The notes under the pieces were generated by a model that worked only from the letters and a program-made list of their open reading frames with translations, had not been told where the DNA came from and did not search any database. Source: Jannaschia sp. Os4 (GTDB lineage: Bacteria > Pseudomonadota > Alphaproteobacteria > Rhodobacterales > Rhodobacteraceae). Taken from it: a stretch of 64,000 nucleotides of DNA. A program made the translations under genes and the position numbers. Below, one piece after another: positions 34,960 to 43,357 of this stretch (positions are counted from its first letter, which is position 1; each line of letters starts with the position of its first letter). The DNA lies in contig NZ_JAFCAR010000003.1 in the NCBI RefSeq assembly GCF_016820245.1, forward strand, positions 329,001-393,000. Direction: 5' to 3'.

Positions 34960-35952
34960 CTACCGCCGCGACGCCCGCCGCAGCGCGTCCGCCGCGTCGA
35001 GCCCGTCGAGGTCCGCCGCCGACGGCTCCCACGCGGCGCGGGGCGTGTGGTCCACGTCCCCCGCCGCCGCCGAGAGGTCCTCGGCCAAGGTCCCGCCCAT
35101 CCCGGCCAGCACCTCGGGCGCGACGAGCAGCGACTCCGCCGGGATGCCCTCCGCGTAGATGATCTCATGGGCGTCGAGCAGCAGGTGGCACAGCGTCAGC
35201 GACGGCATGTCCCGGCGCACGATGCTCGTTCCGTTCACGAGGTGCCGCGCGCGGACCAGCACCTCCGCGCCACCCGCGCCCAGCAAGTCCGTCCGCTGCC
35301 AGACGTAGAGACGGTGGTCCGGCGACAGCACGAGCTCGTCGGCGTTGTTCATCGCCCCGGGCGCCAGCACGACCGGCGCGTCCGACCCCTCGGCCGTCAC
35401 CGTGCGCCGCCCCGTCCAGCGCACCGCCTGCGGGCCGTTGTCCCGCGTCAGCACGCGGTCGCCCGCGCGGATGTCCTCGACCGCGGCCTGCGCGCCGCCC
35501 GCCATCGTGATCCGGGTCCCGGCGGCGAAGGCGACCGAGGCCGCGCCCGCGAGCTCCCCCTCCGTCGCGGGGCGCGAGCGCAGCAGCGTGTACTCGTCCC
35601 GCTCCGAGAGCGGCCCGAACGGCATCAGCAGCCGCACCCCGTCCAGTTCCAGCACCAGCGCCTCGACCAAGGCCCCGCGCTCGCCCATCAGCTGATGCCG
35701 GGCCAAGGCCGCCACCGCCGCGCCGGGCCGGCCCACCGAGGAGCCGGGCGCGACCGTGCCGCCCGCGAGCAGGAGCTCGGCGGGCACCGCGCGCCCCTCG
35801 AACCGGAAGAGATCCCCCGCCATCGAGTCCTCGACCGCGCCGAGCGCCTCGCCCTCCATCACGCCCGTCTCCACGCGCAGCGCGTCCGCCAAGTAGACGG
35901 TGCAGCGCGTCGGGCCGGGGAGGGTGGATGTTTCGCCGAGGGATGTCCGCAT
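34960..35952 (-). CDS. Hint-domain protein lacking the usual catalytic Cys
   Basis: The 330-residue protein has a Hint (hedgehog/intein) domain at residues 139-260: A-F-A-A-G-T-R-I, then V-E-D-I-R-A-G-D-R-V-L-T-R-D-N-G-P-Q, R-W-T-G-R and L-V-L-S-P-D-H-R. This is the Rhodobacterales type often found in secreted or surface proteins. The residue before F-A-A-G-T is Ala141, where homologues carry Cys, so the usual nucleophile for self-processing is absent. The N-terminal 130 residues are unassigned. There is no signal peptide. It faces a 183-bp regulatory gap toward the next gene. Confidence 0.85.
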   Translation of the reverse strand: MRTSLGETSTLPGPTRCTVYLADALRVETGVMEGEALGAVEDSMAGDLFRFEGRAVPAELLLAGGTVAPGSSVGRPGAAVAALARHQLMGERGALVEALVLELDGVRLLMPFGPLSERDEYTLLRSRPATEGELAGAASVAFAAGTRITMAGGAQAAVEDIRAGDRVLTRDNGPQAVRWTGRRTVTAEGSDAPVVLAPGAMNNADELVLSPDHRLYVWQRTDLLGAGGAEVLVRARHLVNGTSIVRRDMPSLTLCHLLLDAHEIIYAEGIPAESLLVAPEVLAGMGGTLAEDLSAAAGDVDHTPRAAWEPSAADLDGLDAADALRRASRR

Positions 35953-35988
35953 AGGCGCACGGCATATCCGGCGCGCCCCGCGAATCGG

Positions 35989-36045
35989 GTTACGTGACCT
36001 AAAGTAAAGGACGGGGCTTACGTAAAGGAAGCTGACCTAGGGTCA
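35989..36045. promoter_or_regulatory. Possible operator region with repeated TTACGT and GTAAAGG
   Basis: TTACGT occurs at 35990 and 36018, AGTAAAGG/CGTAAAGG twice and GACCT twice. TGACC-TAG-GGTCA (36033-36045) is an imperfect palindrome. All sit in the gap between the divergent Hint and SDR genes and are AT-richer than the surroundings. A transcription factor site is possible; no regulator is encoded nearby. Confidence 0.35.
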
Positions 36046-36135
36046 ACAGGCAATCGGCGCACCCCCGGCGAAAAGGGGCGGACGCCGCCGCCGAGGCCGG
36101 GCATACAGCGCCTGACACCAAGCGAAGGGGGCGAC

Positions 36136-36915
36136 ATGGATCTGGGCATCAAGGGCAAGCGGGCGCTGGTCTGCGCGTCGTCCAAGGGGCTGGGGCTGGG
36201 CTGCGCCCGCGCCTTGGCCGGGGCGGGGGTCGACCTCGTGATGAACGCGCGCGGCGCCGAGGCGCTGGAGGCGTCCGCGCAGGCCATCCGCGACGAATTC
36301 GGCGTGTCGGTCGAGGCCGTCGCCGCCGACATCACCGCCGAGGCGGGCCGGGCGAAGGTGCTGGCGGCGGCGGGCGAGCCCGACATCCTCGTGACAAACG
36401 CGGGCGGCCCGCCGCCGGGCATGTGGTCCGACTGGTCGCGCGACGACTTCGTGGCCGCGCTCGACGCCAACATGCTCACCCCCATCGCGCTGATGCAGGC
36501 CACCTTGCCCGCGATGATGGCCCGCAGGTGGGGCCGCGTCGTCAACGTCACCTCGCAGTCGGTCAAGGCGCCGATCCCCGTCCTCGGCCTGTCCAACGCG
36601 GCGCGCACGGGGCTGACGGGCTTCGTCGCGGGCACCGCCCGGCAGGTCGCGCCCGAGGGCGTGACGATCAACAACCTCCTGCCCGGCATCCACGACACCG
36701 ACCGCGCGACGGCCCTCGACACGGCCGTCACGCGCCAGAAGAACGTCTCGATGGAGGAGGCCCGCGCCGAGCGCGAGGCGACGATCCCGGCCCGGCGCTA
36801 CGGCACGATCGACGAGTTCGGGGCCATGTGCGCCTTCATGTGCTCGGTCCACGCGGGGTTCATGGTCGGCCAGAACGTCCTGCTCGACGGCGGCGCGACC
36901 AACGCCACGATTTGA
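36136..36915 (+). CDS. Atypical SDR-family protein without the YxxxK motif
   Basis: This 259-residue protein of the BKR-like SDR branch has A-S-S-K-G-L-G-L-G in place of the classical T-G-x-x-x-G-x-G motif, and T-N-A-G-G-P-P-P near 88. At the normal Y-x-x-x-K position it reads L-S-N-A-A-R, with no Tyr or Lys. The C-terminal L-L-D-G-G is present. The branch is common in bacteria, but its reaction is uncertain. ATG 36136 lies 8 bases after an AAGGGGG-type ribosome-binding site. Confidence 0.8.
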   Translation: MDLGIKGKRALVCASSKGLGLGCARALAGAGVDLVMNARGAEALEASAQAIRDEFGVSVEAVAADITAEAGRAKVLAAAGEPDILVTNAGGPPPGMWSDWSRDDFVAALDANMLTPIALMQATLPAMMARRWGRVVNVTSQSVKAPIPVLGLSNAARTGLTGFVAGTARQVAPEGVTINNLLPGIHDTDRATALDTAVTRQKNVSMEEARAEREATIPARRYGTIDEFGAMCAFMCSVHAGFMVGQNVLLDGGATNATI

Positions 36916-36927
36916 GGGGGGCGGGGC

Positions 36928-37653
36928 TCAGAACCCGGCGGTGGTGACCGTCAGGTTGTCGAGCCCCGTCGCCTCCGGGCGCCCGTCGAGATGCTGCATC
37001 CGCAGCCGCGTCTCGGTCACGTCAGCCATCGCGGTGCGCATCTCCGGCTCCGTCACCGCCGCCCCGTCGAGCCGCCAGCCCGCGTCGGCGCGCAGCGTCA
37101 CCTCCGCCGAGGACCAGCCGGCCCCCGCGGGCGCGTAGTCGGAATGCAGCTCCAGCCGCCGCCCGTCCGCCGTCGTCATCGTCAGCAGCGGCACCGCCTC
37201 CGTGGGCCCGCCGGCGCCCGACCCCTCCAGCGCCGCCATGTCGAAGGCGATCGTCCCGCCGTAGAGATCCCGCAGATCCCCCGACAGCACCTCCGGCGCG
37301 AGGATCAGGCCGGTCCCGCCCCCGTCCCGGTAGTGGAGGAAGCCCGGCGCGCCGTCGCTGCCCGGCCCGTCCGCGTGGGACAGCACGCCCGGCCCGTCGT
37401 TCAGGAACCCGTCCGGCCCGTCGAGGAACTGGATGTCGGCCAGCTCGGTGCGGAAGCGGTCGTTCAGCTCCAGCCCGTCCAAGTGGTCCGAGACCCCCTC
37501 GCCCTGCCGTTGGGCGGCCACCGACAGAAGGCCGCCCGTCGCCAGCCCGATCCCGACCAGGGCGGCGGTCAGCACCGTCCAGTCCACCGTCACCGCGCCG
37601 GAGGTGGCGGCGGCGAAGCGGCGGAGCGCGGGGGGCAGGGAGCGGCAGGACAT
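36928..37653 (-). CDS. Surface/pilin-like protein with probable laminin-B-like domain
   Basis: The 241-residue protein starts with a charged piece, then A-A-A-T-S-G-A-V-T-V-D-W-T-V-L-T-A-A-L-V-G-I (about 16-37). This matches the short hydrophobic anchor of Tad/Flp-type pseudopilins, with an acidic residue shortly after the start of the helix. The rest is an exported beta-rich domain. L-I-L-A-P-E-V-L-S-G-D-L-R-D-L-Y-G-G-T-I-A-F-D-M resembles the core of laminin IV (B) domains. A surface adhesin or minor pilin is suggested. No tad genes are in the window. ATG 37653 is chosen for the anchor. Confidence 0.55.
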   Translation of the reverse strand: MSCRSLPPALRRFAAATSGAVTVDWTVLTAALVGIGLATGGLLSVAAQRQGEGVSDHLDGLELNDRFRTELADIQFLDGPDGFLNDGPGVLSHADGPGSDGAPGFLHYRDGGGTGLILAPEVLSGDLRDLYGGTIAFDMAALEGSGAGGPTEAVPLLTMTTADGRRLELHSDYAPAGAGWSSAEVTLRADAGWRLDGAAVTEPEMRTAMADVTETRLRMQHLDGRPEATGLDNLTVTTAGF

Positions 37654-37805
37654 GGCGAGACTGGATGCGCGCCGATTCGGGCGGAACGGGGGCGGACATG
37701 GGGCGGGCGGGGCGCCCCGATTGGAAACGGCCCGGCGGGGGCGGCGTTGTCCCCCCGTCCCCGCCCCCCTATCTCCGGGGGGCAGCACCGGACCGGGAGG
37801 GCCGC

Positions 37806-38825
37806 ATGACCGAGCAGACCCCCCGCCGCGCGCTGCTGATCGAGCATGACGACGGCGACGGGACGGCCCGCACGCCCGCCGACGCCCCCGCCGTCCCCGA
37901 CGCCGCGGAGGGGCGGGCCGTGCGCGGCGCGCTGGCGCTGGCCGCGCGCCCGCGCTCGGGCCTCGCCCGGTGGTTCTGGGCCAGCCTCGGGGCGCTGCTG
38001 CTCTTCGCCGCCTCCGTCGCTGCGTGGTCCTTCGTCGAGGGGCTCATGGCCGAGCGCGAATGGCTGGGCTGGGTCGCCCTCGCCCTCGTGGGCAGCCTCG
38101 TGCTCGCCTGCCTCGCAGTCGTGGTCCGCGAGCTCGCCGCGCTGTCGCGGCTGGGCCGTATCGACGCGCTTCACCGCGAGGCGGCCTCCGTCGCCGACCT
38201 CGCGGGCGCCCGCGTCCTCACCGACCGCCTGCTGCGCTTCTACGCCCGCCGCCCCGACCTGCGCTGGGGCCGCGACGCGCTGCGCGAGGGGGCCGCCGAC
38301 ACGTTCGACGCCGACGCCCAGATCGCCTTGGCCGAGCGCACGCTGCTCGCCCCCCTCGACGCCGCGGCCGCCCGCGAGGTGGAGGCCGCCGTGCGCCAGG
38401 TCGCCGCCGTCACCGCCTTCGTCCCCTTGGCCCTCGCCGACGTCGCGGTCGCGGGCGCCGCCAACCTGCGGATGATCCGCCGCGTGGCCGAGATCTACGG
38501 CGGGCGCTCCGGGACGCTGGGCAACTGGCGCCTCGCCCGTTCCGTGGCCGCCCATCTCGTCGCCACGGGCGCCGTCGCGGTGGGCGACGACGTGATCCAT
38601 TCCCTCGCGGGGGGCTCCGTGCTCGCCCGGCTCTCGCGCCGCTTCGGCGAGGGCGTGGTAAACGGCGCGCTCACCGCCCGCGTGGGCGTCGCCGCGATGG
38701 AGGTCTGCCGCCCGCTGCCCTTCGCCGCCGAGCGCCCGCCCCGCGTCACCGCCCTCCTCGGCCGCGCCCTGACGGGCTTCGGCCCCGCCTCCGACACGCC
38801 AGACACGCCCGACAGGAAGGACTGA
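37806..38825 (+). CDS. YcjF/DUF697-family membrane protein
   Basis: This 339-residue protein resembles the YcjF (TIGR01620/DUF697) family. A disordered acidic N-terminus (1-55) is followed by two close transmembrane segments near 57-80 and 93-115. A DUF697-type helical domain follows (residues 190-310), with G-R-S-G-T-L-G-N-W-R-L and G-D-D-V-I near its centre. The usual partner YcjX, a GTPase, is not adjacent. Function is not known; the pair is linked to envelope stress in other bacteria. The next gene begins five bases downstream. Confidence 0.75.
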   Translation: MTEQTPRRALLIEHDDGDGTARTPADAPAVPDAAEGRAVRGALALAARPRSGLARWFWASLGALLLFAASVAAWSFVEGLMAEREWLGWVALALVGSLVLACLAVVVRELAALSRLGRIDALHREAASVADLAGARVLTDRLLRFYARRPDLRWGRDALREGAADTFDADAQIALAERTLLAPLDAAAAREVEAAVRQVAAVTAFVPLALADVAVAGAANLRMIRRVAEIYGGRSGTLGNWRLARSVAAHLVATGAVAVGDDVIHSLAGGSVLARLSRRFGEGVVNGALTARVGVAAMEVCRPLPFAAERPPRVTALLGRALTGFGPASDTPDTPDRKD

Positions 38826-38830
38826 CCCCG

Positions 38831-40501
38831 ATGGAAAGCCTCGCCCACGACCTCCGCACGATGCAGCGCACCCCGCTGCACGACTCGCACGTCGAGCATC
38901 TCCGCCACATCGGCGAGGTCGTCGAGCGCAAGGCGGGCGACGTGCTCTTCGACCTCGGCGACCCGATGGACACGTTCTACTACGTGCTCGACGGCGAGGT
39001 GGAGGCCGTCGACGCCGTCACCGGCGAGCGCTACGGCGACGGCGCGACGCTGGGGCCGGGGCAGTTCGCGGGCGAGATCTCGCTCCTGACCGGCGGCGGC
39101 TCGATGCTGCCGATGCGGCTCGTGCAGGACAGCCGCCTGATCGCCGTCCCGCGCGAGGCGCTGCTCGAGGCGATGGCCCGCGTGCCCGAGATGTCGGACA
39201 TCATCGTGACCGTCATCTCCGCGCGCCGCCGCCGCCTCCTCGAGTCCAACGACGCCTCGCTCACCCTGATCGGCATGGACGAATCTAAGGAGATCCGCGC
39301 CATCGCCGCCTTCGCCGCCCGCAACCGCATCCCGTTCCGTACCCCCGAGGACGACCCGGAGGAGGCGCACGAGGTGGCCGAGGCCTGCTCGCTCGACCTG
39401 AAGGGCCCGGCGGTGGTCTTCGGCAAGGACCGCGTCATCCACGACCCCACCCCCCGCAAGGTGGCCCAGCTCTTCGGCCTCGACCTCGACCTCGACGAGG
39501 AGCGGACCTACGACGTGCTGATCGTCGGCGGCGGACCGGGCGGCGTGGCGGCGGGCGTCTATGCCGGGGCCGAGGGGCTCTGCGCGCTGGTGGTCGAGGA
39601 TGCGACCATCGGCGGGCAGGCGGGCACCTCGTCGCGCATCGAGAACTACATGGGCTTCCCCACGGGCATCTCGGGCGCCGACCTGTGCTGGCGCGGCGAG
39701 GTGCAGGCGATGAAGTTCGGCACCCGCTTCGCCGTCCCCCGCCGCGCCTCCGCCATCGAGCGGATCGGCGCGGGCGAGGGCGGTCCCGGCTTCCGCGTCA
39801 CCCTCGACGACGGCACGCCCGTCTGCGCCCGCGCCATCGTGGTCTCCACGGGCGTGCAGTACCGCCGCCTTCCGCTCGACCGCCTCGAGGAGTTCGAGGG
39901 CGCGGGCGCCTACTACGCCGCCACCGACGTCGAGGCCCGCTTCTGCCGCGGCACCGAGGTGGTGATCGTGGGCGGCGGCAACTCGGCGGGGCAGGCGGCG
40001 ATGTTCCTGTCGCGCTACGCCAAGTGCGTCCACGTGCTGATCCGCGGCGACAGCCTCGCCGACAGCATGTCCACCTATCTCCGCGACCGGCTGGAGGCCG
40101 ACGCGGGCGTCGCGATCCACTACAACACCGAGGTCGAGGGGCTGGAGGGCGACGACCACCTCTCCGCCGTCCGCCTCAAGGGCGACGGGGCGGCGGAGCT
40201 GGACGGGCGCATCGACACCCGCGCCCTCTTCATCATGGTCGGCGCCGCGCCTAACACCGGCTGGCTCGACGGGCTGATCGAGACGGACGCCAAGGGCTTC
40301 GTGCTGACCGGGGACGCGGTGGGGCGCGACTCCCCCTTCGAGACGTCCTGCGACGGCATCTTCGCGGTGGGCGACGTGCGCGCCGGGTCCGTGAAGCGCG
40401 TGGCCTCCGCCGTGGGCGAGGGCTCGGTGGTCATCTCCAAGGTCTGGGAGCACGTGGCCCGCGTCCGCGACGAAACCGGGGCGGCGCAGGCCGCCGAGTA
40501 G
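38831..40501 (+). CDS. cNMP-binding / thioredoxin-reductase-like FAD oxidoreductase
   Basis: The 556-residue protein has three parts. Residues 20-130 form a cyclic-nucleotide-binding-type beta barrel (D-V-L-F-D-L-G-D-P, F-A-G-E-I-S-L-L-T-G). Residues 145-222 look like a thioredoxin/glutaredoxin fold. Residues 227-556 are a thioredoxin-reductase-like flavoprotein with V-G-G-G-P-G-G, V-G-G-G-N-S-A-G-Q-A and G-D-V-R-A-G. The C-x-x-C pair of true thioredoxin reductases is missing, so electrons must pass elsewhere. A cyclic nucleotide or another ligand might control the flavoprotein. The gene follows the DUF697 gene by five bases. Confidence 0.88.
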   Translation: MESLAHDLRTMQRTPLHDSHVEHLRHIGEVVERKAGDVLFDLGDPMDTFYYVLDGEVEAVDAVTGERYGDGATLGPGQFAGEISLLTGGGSMLPMRLVQDSRLIAVPREALLEAMARVPEMSDIIVTVISARRRRLLESNDASLTLIGMDESKEIRAIAAFAARNRIPFRTPEDDPEEAHEVAEACSLDLKGPAVVFGKDRVIHDPTPRKVAQLFGLDLDLDEERTYDVLIVGGGPGGVAAGVYAGAEGLCALVVEDATIGGQAGTSSRIENYMGFPTGISGADLCWRGEVQAMKFGTRFAVPRRASAIERIGAGEGGPGFRVTLDDGTPVCARAIVVSTGVQYRRLPLDRLEEFEGAGAYYAATDVEARFCRGTEVVIVGGGNSAGQAAMFLSRYAKCVHVLIRGDSLADSMSTYLRDRLEADAGVAIHYNTEVEGLEGDDHLSAVRLKGDGAAELDGRIDTRALFIMVGAAPNTGWLDGLIETDAKGFVLTGDAVGRDSPFETSCDGIFAVGDVRAGSVKRVASAVGEGSVVISKVWEHVARVRDETGAAQAAE

Positions 40502-40588
40502 CGTCCGCGCCACGCCCGGCGCCCCGCGGGGGGGCGTCCCGCGTGCCCCGTCTCGACCGGGCGGGGGGCGCCTGCCATCCCGGCGGGC

Positions 40589-43357
40589 ATGGAAGACCTC
40601 CTCATCCTGCTCGCCGTCGCGGCGCTGGTGGCGATCGTCGCCGCGCCCGTGCTCGCCTTCGTCGCGCTGTCCCGAACCTCCGACCTGCGGCGCCGCGTCG
40701 CGCATCTGGAGGAGGACGTGCTGACCCTCGCGGAGACCCTGCGCCGGAGGCCCGCTGCCGAGCCCGCGAAGGCCGCCCCGTCCGCAGCCCCGTCCGCAGC
40801 CCCGGCCCCCGCGACGCGCCCCGCCGCCGCCGCGGCCCCGCCCCCCGCCGCGACCGCGCCCGACCCCGAGCGGCGGGCCGACCCGTGGGGACGCGCCGGA
40901 TCCCGGACGGCGGACGCGGTCGCGCCCGCGCCGCGCACGCCCGCCGTCGCGCCGCCGCCGAAGCCCGTCGACCCCTCGCCCCTCGACCGCGCCGCGCGAT
41001 GGGCCGCGCAGAACTGGTTCTACCTCGTCGCCGCGGCCTCCTTGGCCTTGGCGGGCATCTACCTCGTGCAGTGGGGCGCCGAGCGCGGCCTCCTGCCGCC
41101 CGCCATGCGCGTCGCCGCCGCCCTCGCCTTCGGGGCCGCCCTGATCGGTGGAGGCGAATGGCTCCGCCGCCGCTTCGGCGACGAAGGGGACGTCGCCACG
41201 CGCCACCTCCCCTCCGTGCTGTCGGGCGCGGGCGTCGTCACCCTCTTCGCCGCCGTCCTCGCGGCCATCCACCTCTACGCCCTGATCGGGCCGGTCGCCG
41301 GCCTCGTCGCCCTCGTGGCCGTCGCCGCCCTCGCCATCGTGCTGGGCTGGTTCTCCGGCCCCCTGCTCGTGGCCGTGGGCCTCGTCGGCGCGACCGTCGC
41401 CCCCTTCGCCGTGGGCGGCGCGTCGGACGACCCCTCGCTCCTGCACGCGTACTTCGCCCTCGTGGCGCTCACCGGCCTCGCCGTGGACACGCTGCGGCGC
41501 TGGATGTGGGTCTCTCTGCTGGCCGTGGGCCTCGGGCTCGCGGGCACGTTCCTCCTGATGGGGGCGGGCACGCGGGAGCCTGTCGCCTATGCCGCCGCCG
41601 TCGCGATCGCGCTGCTCGCGATGGTGCTGCCCAACGGGCGGCTGCGTCCCGACCAGGACGGGCCGATGCTCTGGCAGGCGCCCCGCGCCCGCCCGCGCCC
41701 CGAGGCCCGCCCCGCGATGCTGGGCGTCGCCGGGGCCGTCGCGCTGATCGTGTTCGACGCGGCCACGTCCTACCCGTCGATGGCCACCGCGCCCGGCCTC
41801 GCCGCCTGCGCGGTCCTGATCGCCGCCCTCGCCGTCTGGGCCGAGCGCAGCCGCGCCCTGCAGGACCTCGTCCTGCTCCCCGTCGCGGGATTCCTGCTGA
41901 TCGCCCTGAACCCCGACGCCGCGACCGTGGCGCAGTTCACCCGCGAGATCGCCCCCGAGCAGCCCGGCCCCCGCGGCGCGACCACGCTCCTCGCCCTCGC
42001 CGCCGCGCTCGCGCTTCCGCTCGCATGGCGGGCCGCGCGCCCCGCGCCGACATGGCGCCTGCTCTGGACCCTCGCCGCCGCGGGCCTCGCCCCCGCCACG
42101 GGCCTCGCGCTCGACGTCGGCTGGGACGCGCCCGCCGTGCTCGGCAGGGCGGCGTGGGCGTGGCACGCCATCGCCGTGGCCGCGCTGCTGACGGGCGTCG
42201 CCGCGTGGTGGGCGCGCGCGGTCCAAGGCGACGGGGGCCGCGAGATGGCCGCCATGGCCGCCCTCATGGGTTTCGTGACCATCGGCTACGCGGCGGCCCA
42301 AGTCCTCGACAAGGCGGCCCTCACCCTCGCCTTCGCGGGGCTGGCGGCGGGCGCGGCATGGATGGCCCGCGCGCTCGACCTGCCGCGCCTCGGGTGGACG
42401 CTGGTGATCGCCGTGCCGGTCCTCGGCTTCCGACTGATCGCCGATCCCGGCCTGTCGTGGGCGATCCAAGGCCCCGCCGGACCCGTCGCCGCCGCCTACG
42501 CGGGCACCGCCGCCGCGCTGCTCCTCGCCGCGTGGCTCCTACGCGGGGCCGCCCCCGCCCCGCGCCTTGCCGCCGAGTCCGGCGCGCTGACGGCCACCGC
42601 CACCGCGATCTCGGTCCCGCTGCTGCGCTGGATCGACGGGGCGGAGAACGAGGCCGGCGGCGCCACGATGGGCCTGATCGCCGCCGTCTGGGGCACCGCC
42701 GCGCTGGGCCAGCTCATCCGCGCCGAGGGCGGCCTCCCCCGCCTGCGCCAAGCCCTCGCCGCGCTCCTCGCGCTGCCCGCCGCCGGGGCGCTGGCCTTGG
42801 CCCTCACCGAGTTCAACCCCGTCCTCGGCCTCCGGCCCAAGGGCGAGGTGACGGTCCTCGGCCCGCCGCTCCTCAACTCCCTCGTCCTCGCCTACCTCGC
42901 GCCCGCCGCGATCCTCTGGCTCGCCCACCGCCGCCTCGGCTGGCGCTGGCCGCTCTGGGGCGCGGGCGCGCTCGCCGGGCTCTGGGCGGTCCTCGCCATC
43001 CGCCACGCGTGGCAAGGCCCGAGTGAGATGCCGTGGGTGGAAGGCATCGGACGCGGCGAGATGCTCACCTACACCGCCGTCCTGCTGATCGCGGGCGCCG
43101 CCGCGTTCTTCCGCGGCCTCACGCGAGGCGAGCCGACCGTCCGCCGCGTCGGCACCGGCCTCCTGGCGCTCACGGCGGCCAAGGTGTTCCTTGTCGACGC
43201 CGCCGCGCTGCAGGGCCTCGCCCGCGTCGGCGCCTTCGTGGCGCTGGGCCTAAGCCTCGCGGGGCTCGCGTGGCTCGACCGCCGCGCCGCCGGGGCGCCC
43301 GTCCGAGAGGCCGGCGAGGAGGGGCGGGACGACGCCCCCCCGGACGAGGGCGCCTAG
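40589..43357 (+). CDS. DUF2339 multi-spanning membrane protein
   Basis: This 922-residue DUF2339 protein begins with one N-terminal transmembrane helix and a short coiled segment (R-R-R-V-A-H-L-E-E-D-V, near 32-45). A Pro/Ala-rich linker (50-125) follows, then more than twenty hydrophobic helices to the end. Such proteins occur widely, but their activity is not established. The conserved A-A-Q-N-W-F-Y-L-V-A near 138 marks the start of the membrane block. Its last 108 bases overlap the end of the converging monooxygenase frame. Confidence 0.85.
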   Translation: MEDLLILLAVAALVAIVAAPVLAFVALSRTSDLRRRVAHLEEDVLTLAETLRRRPAAEPAKAAPSAAPSAAPAPATRPAAAAAPPPAATAPDPERRADPWGRAGSRTADAVAPAPRTPAVAPPPKPVDPSPLDRAARWAAQNWFYLVAAASLALAGIYLVQWGAERGLLPPAMRVAAALAFGAALIGGGEWLRRRFGDEGDVATRHLPSVLSGAGVVTLFAAVLAAIHLYALIGPVAGLVALVAVAALAIVLGWFSGPLLVAVGLVGATVAPFAVGGASDDPSLLHAYFALVALTGLAVDTLRRWMWVSLLAVGLGLAGTFLLMGAGTREPVAYAAAVAIALLAMVLPNGRLRPDQDGPMLWQAPRARPRPEARPAMLGVAGAVALIVFDAATSYPSMATAPGLAACAVLIAALAVWAERSRALQDLVLLPVAGFLLIALNPDAATVAQFTREIAPEQPGPRGATTLLALAAALALPLAWRAARPAPTWRLLWTLAAAGLAPATGLALDVGWDAPAVLGRAAWAWHAIAVAALLTGVAAWWARAVQGDGGREMAAMAALMGFVTIGYAAAQVLDKAALTLAFAGLAAGAAWMARALDLPRLGWTLVIAVPVLGFRLIADPGLSWAIQGPAGPVAAAYAGTAAALLLAAWLLRGAAPAPRLAAESGALTATATAISVPLLRWIDGAENEAGGATMGLIAAVWGTAALGQLIRAEGGLPRLRQALAALLALPAAGALALALTEFNPVLGLRPKGEVTVLGPPLLNSLVLAYLAPAAILWLAHRRLGWRWPLWGAGALAGLWAVLAIRHAWQGPSEMPWVEGIGRGEMLTYTAVLLIAGAAAFFRGLTRGEPTVRRVGTGLLALTAAKVFLVDAAALQGLARVGAFVALGLSLAGLAWLDRRAAGAPVREAGEEGRDDAPPDEGA

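Noticed and set aside
38495-42469. Minus-strand open frame of over 1300 codons opposite DUF697, cNMP-TrxR and DUF2339 genes
   Set aside because: The opposite strand carries recognisable domains with good starts. The antisense product is low-complexity and matches nothing known.
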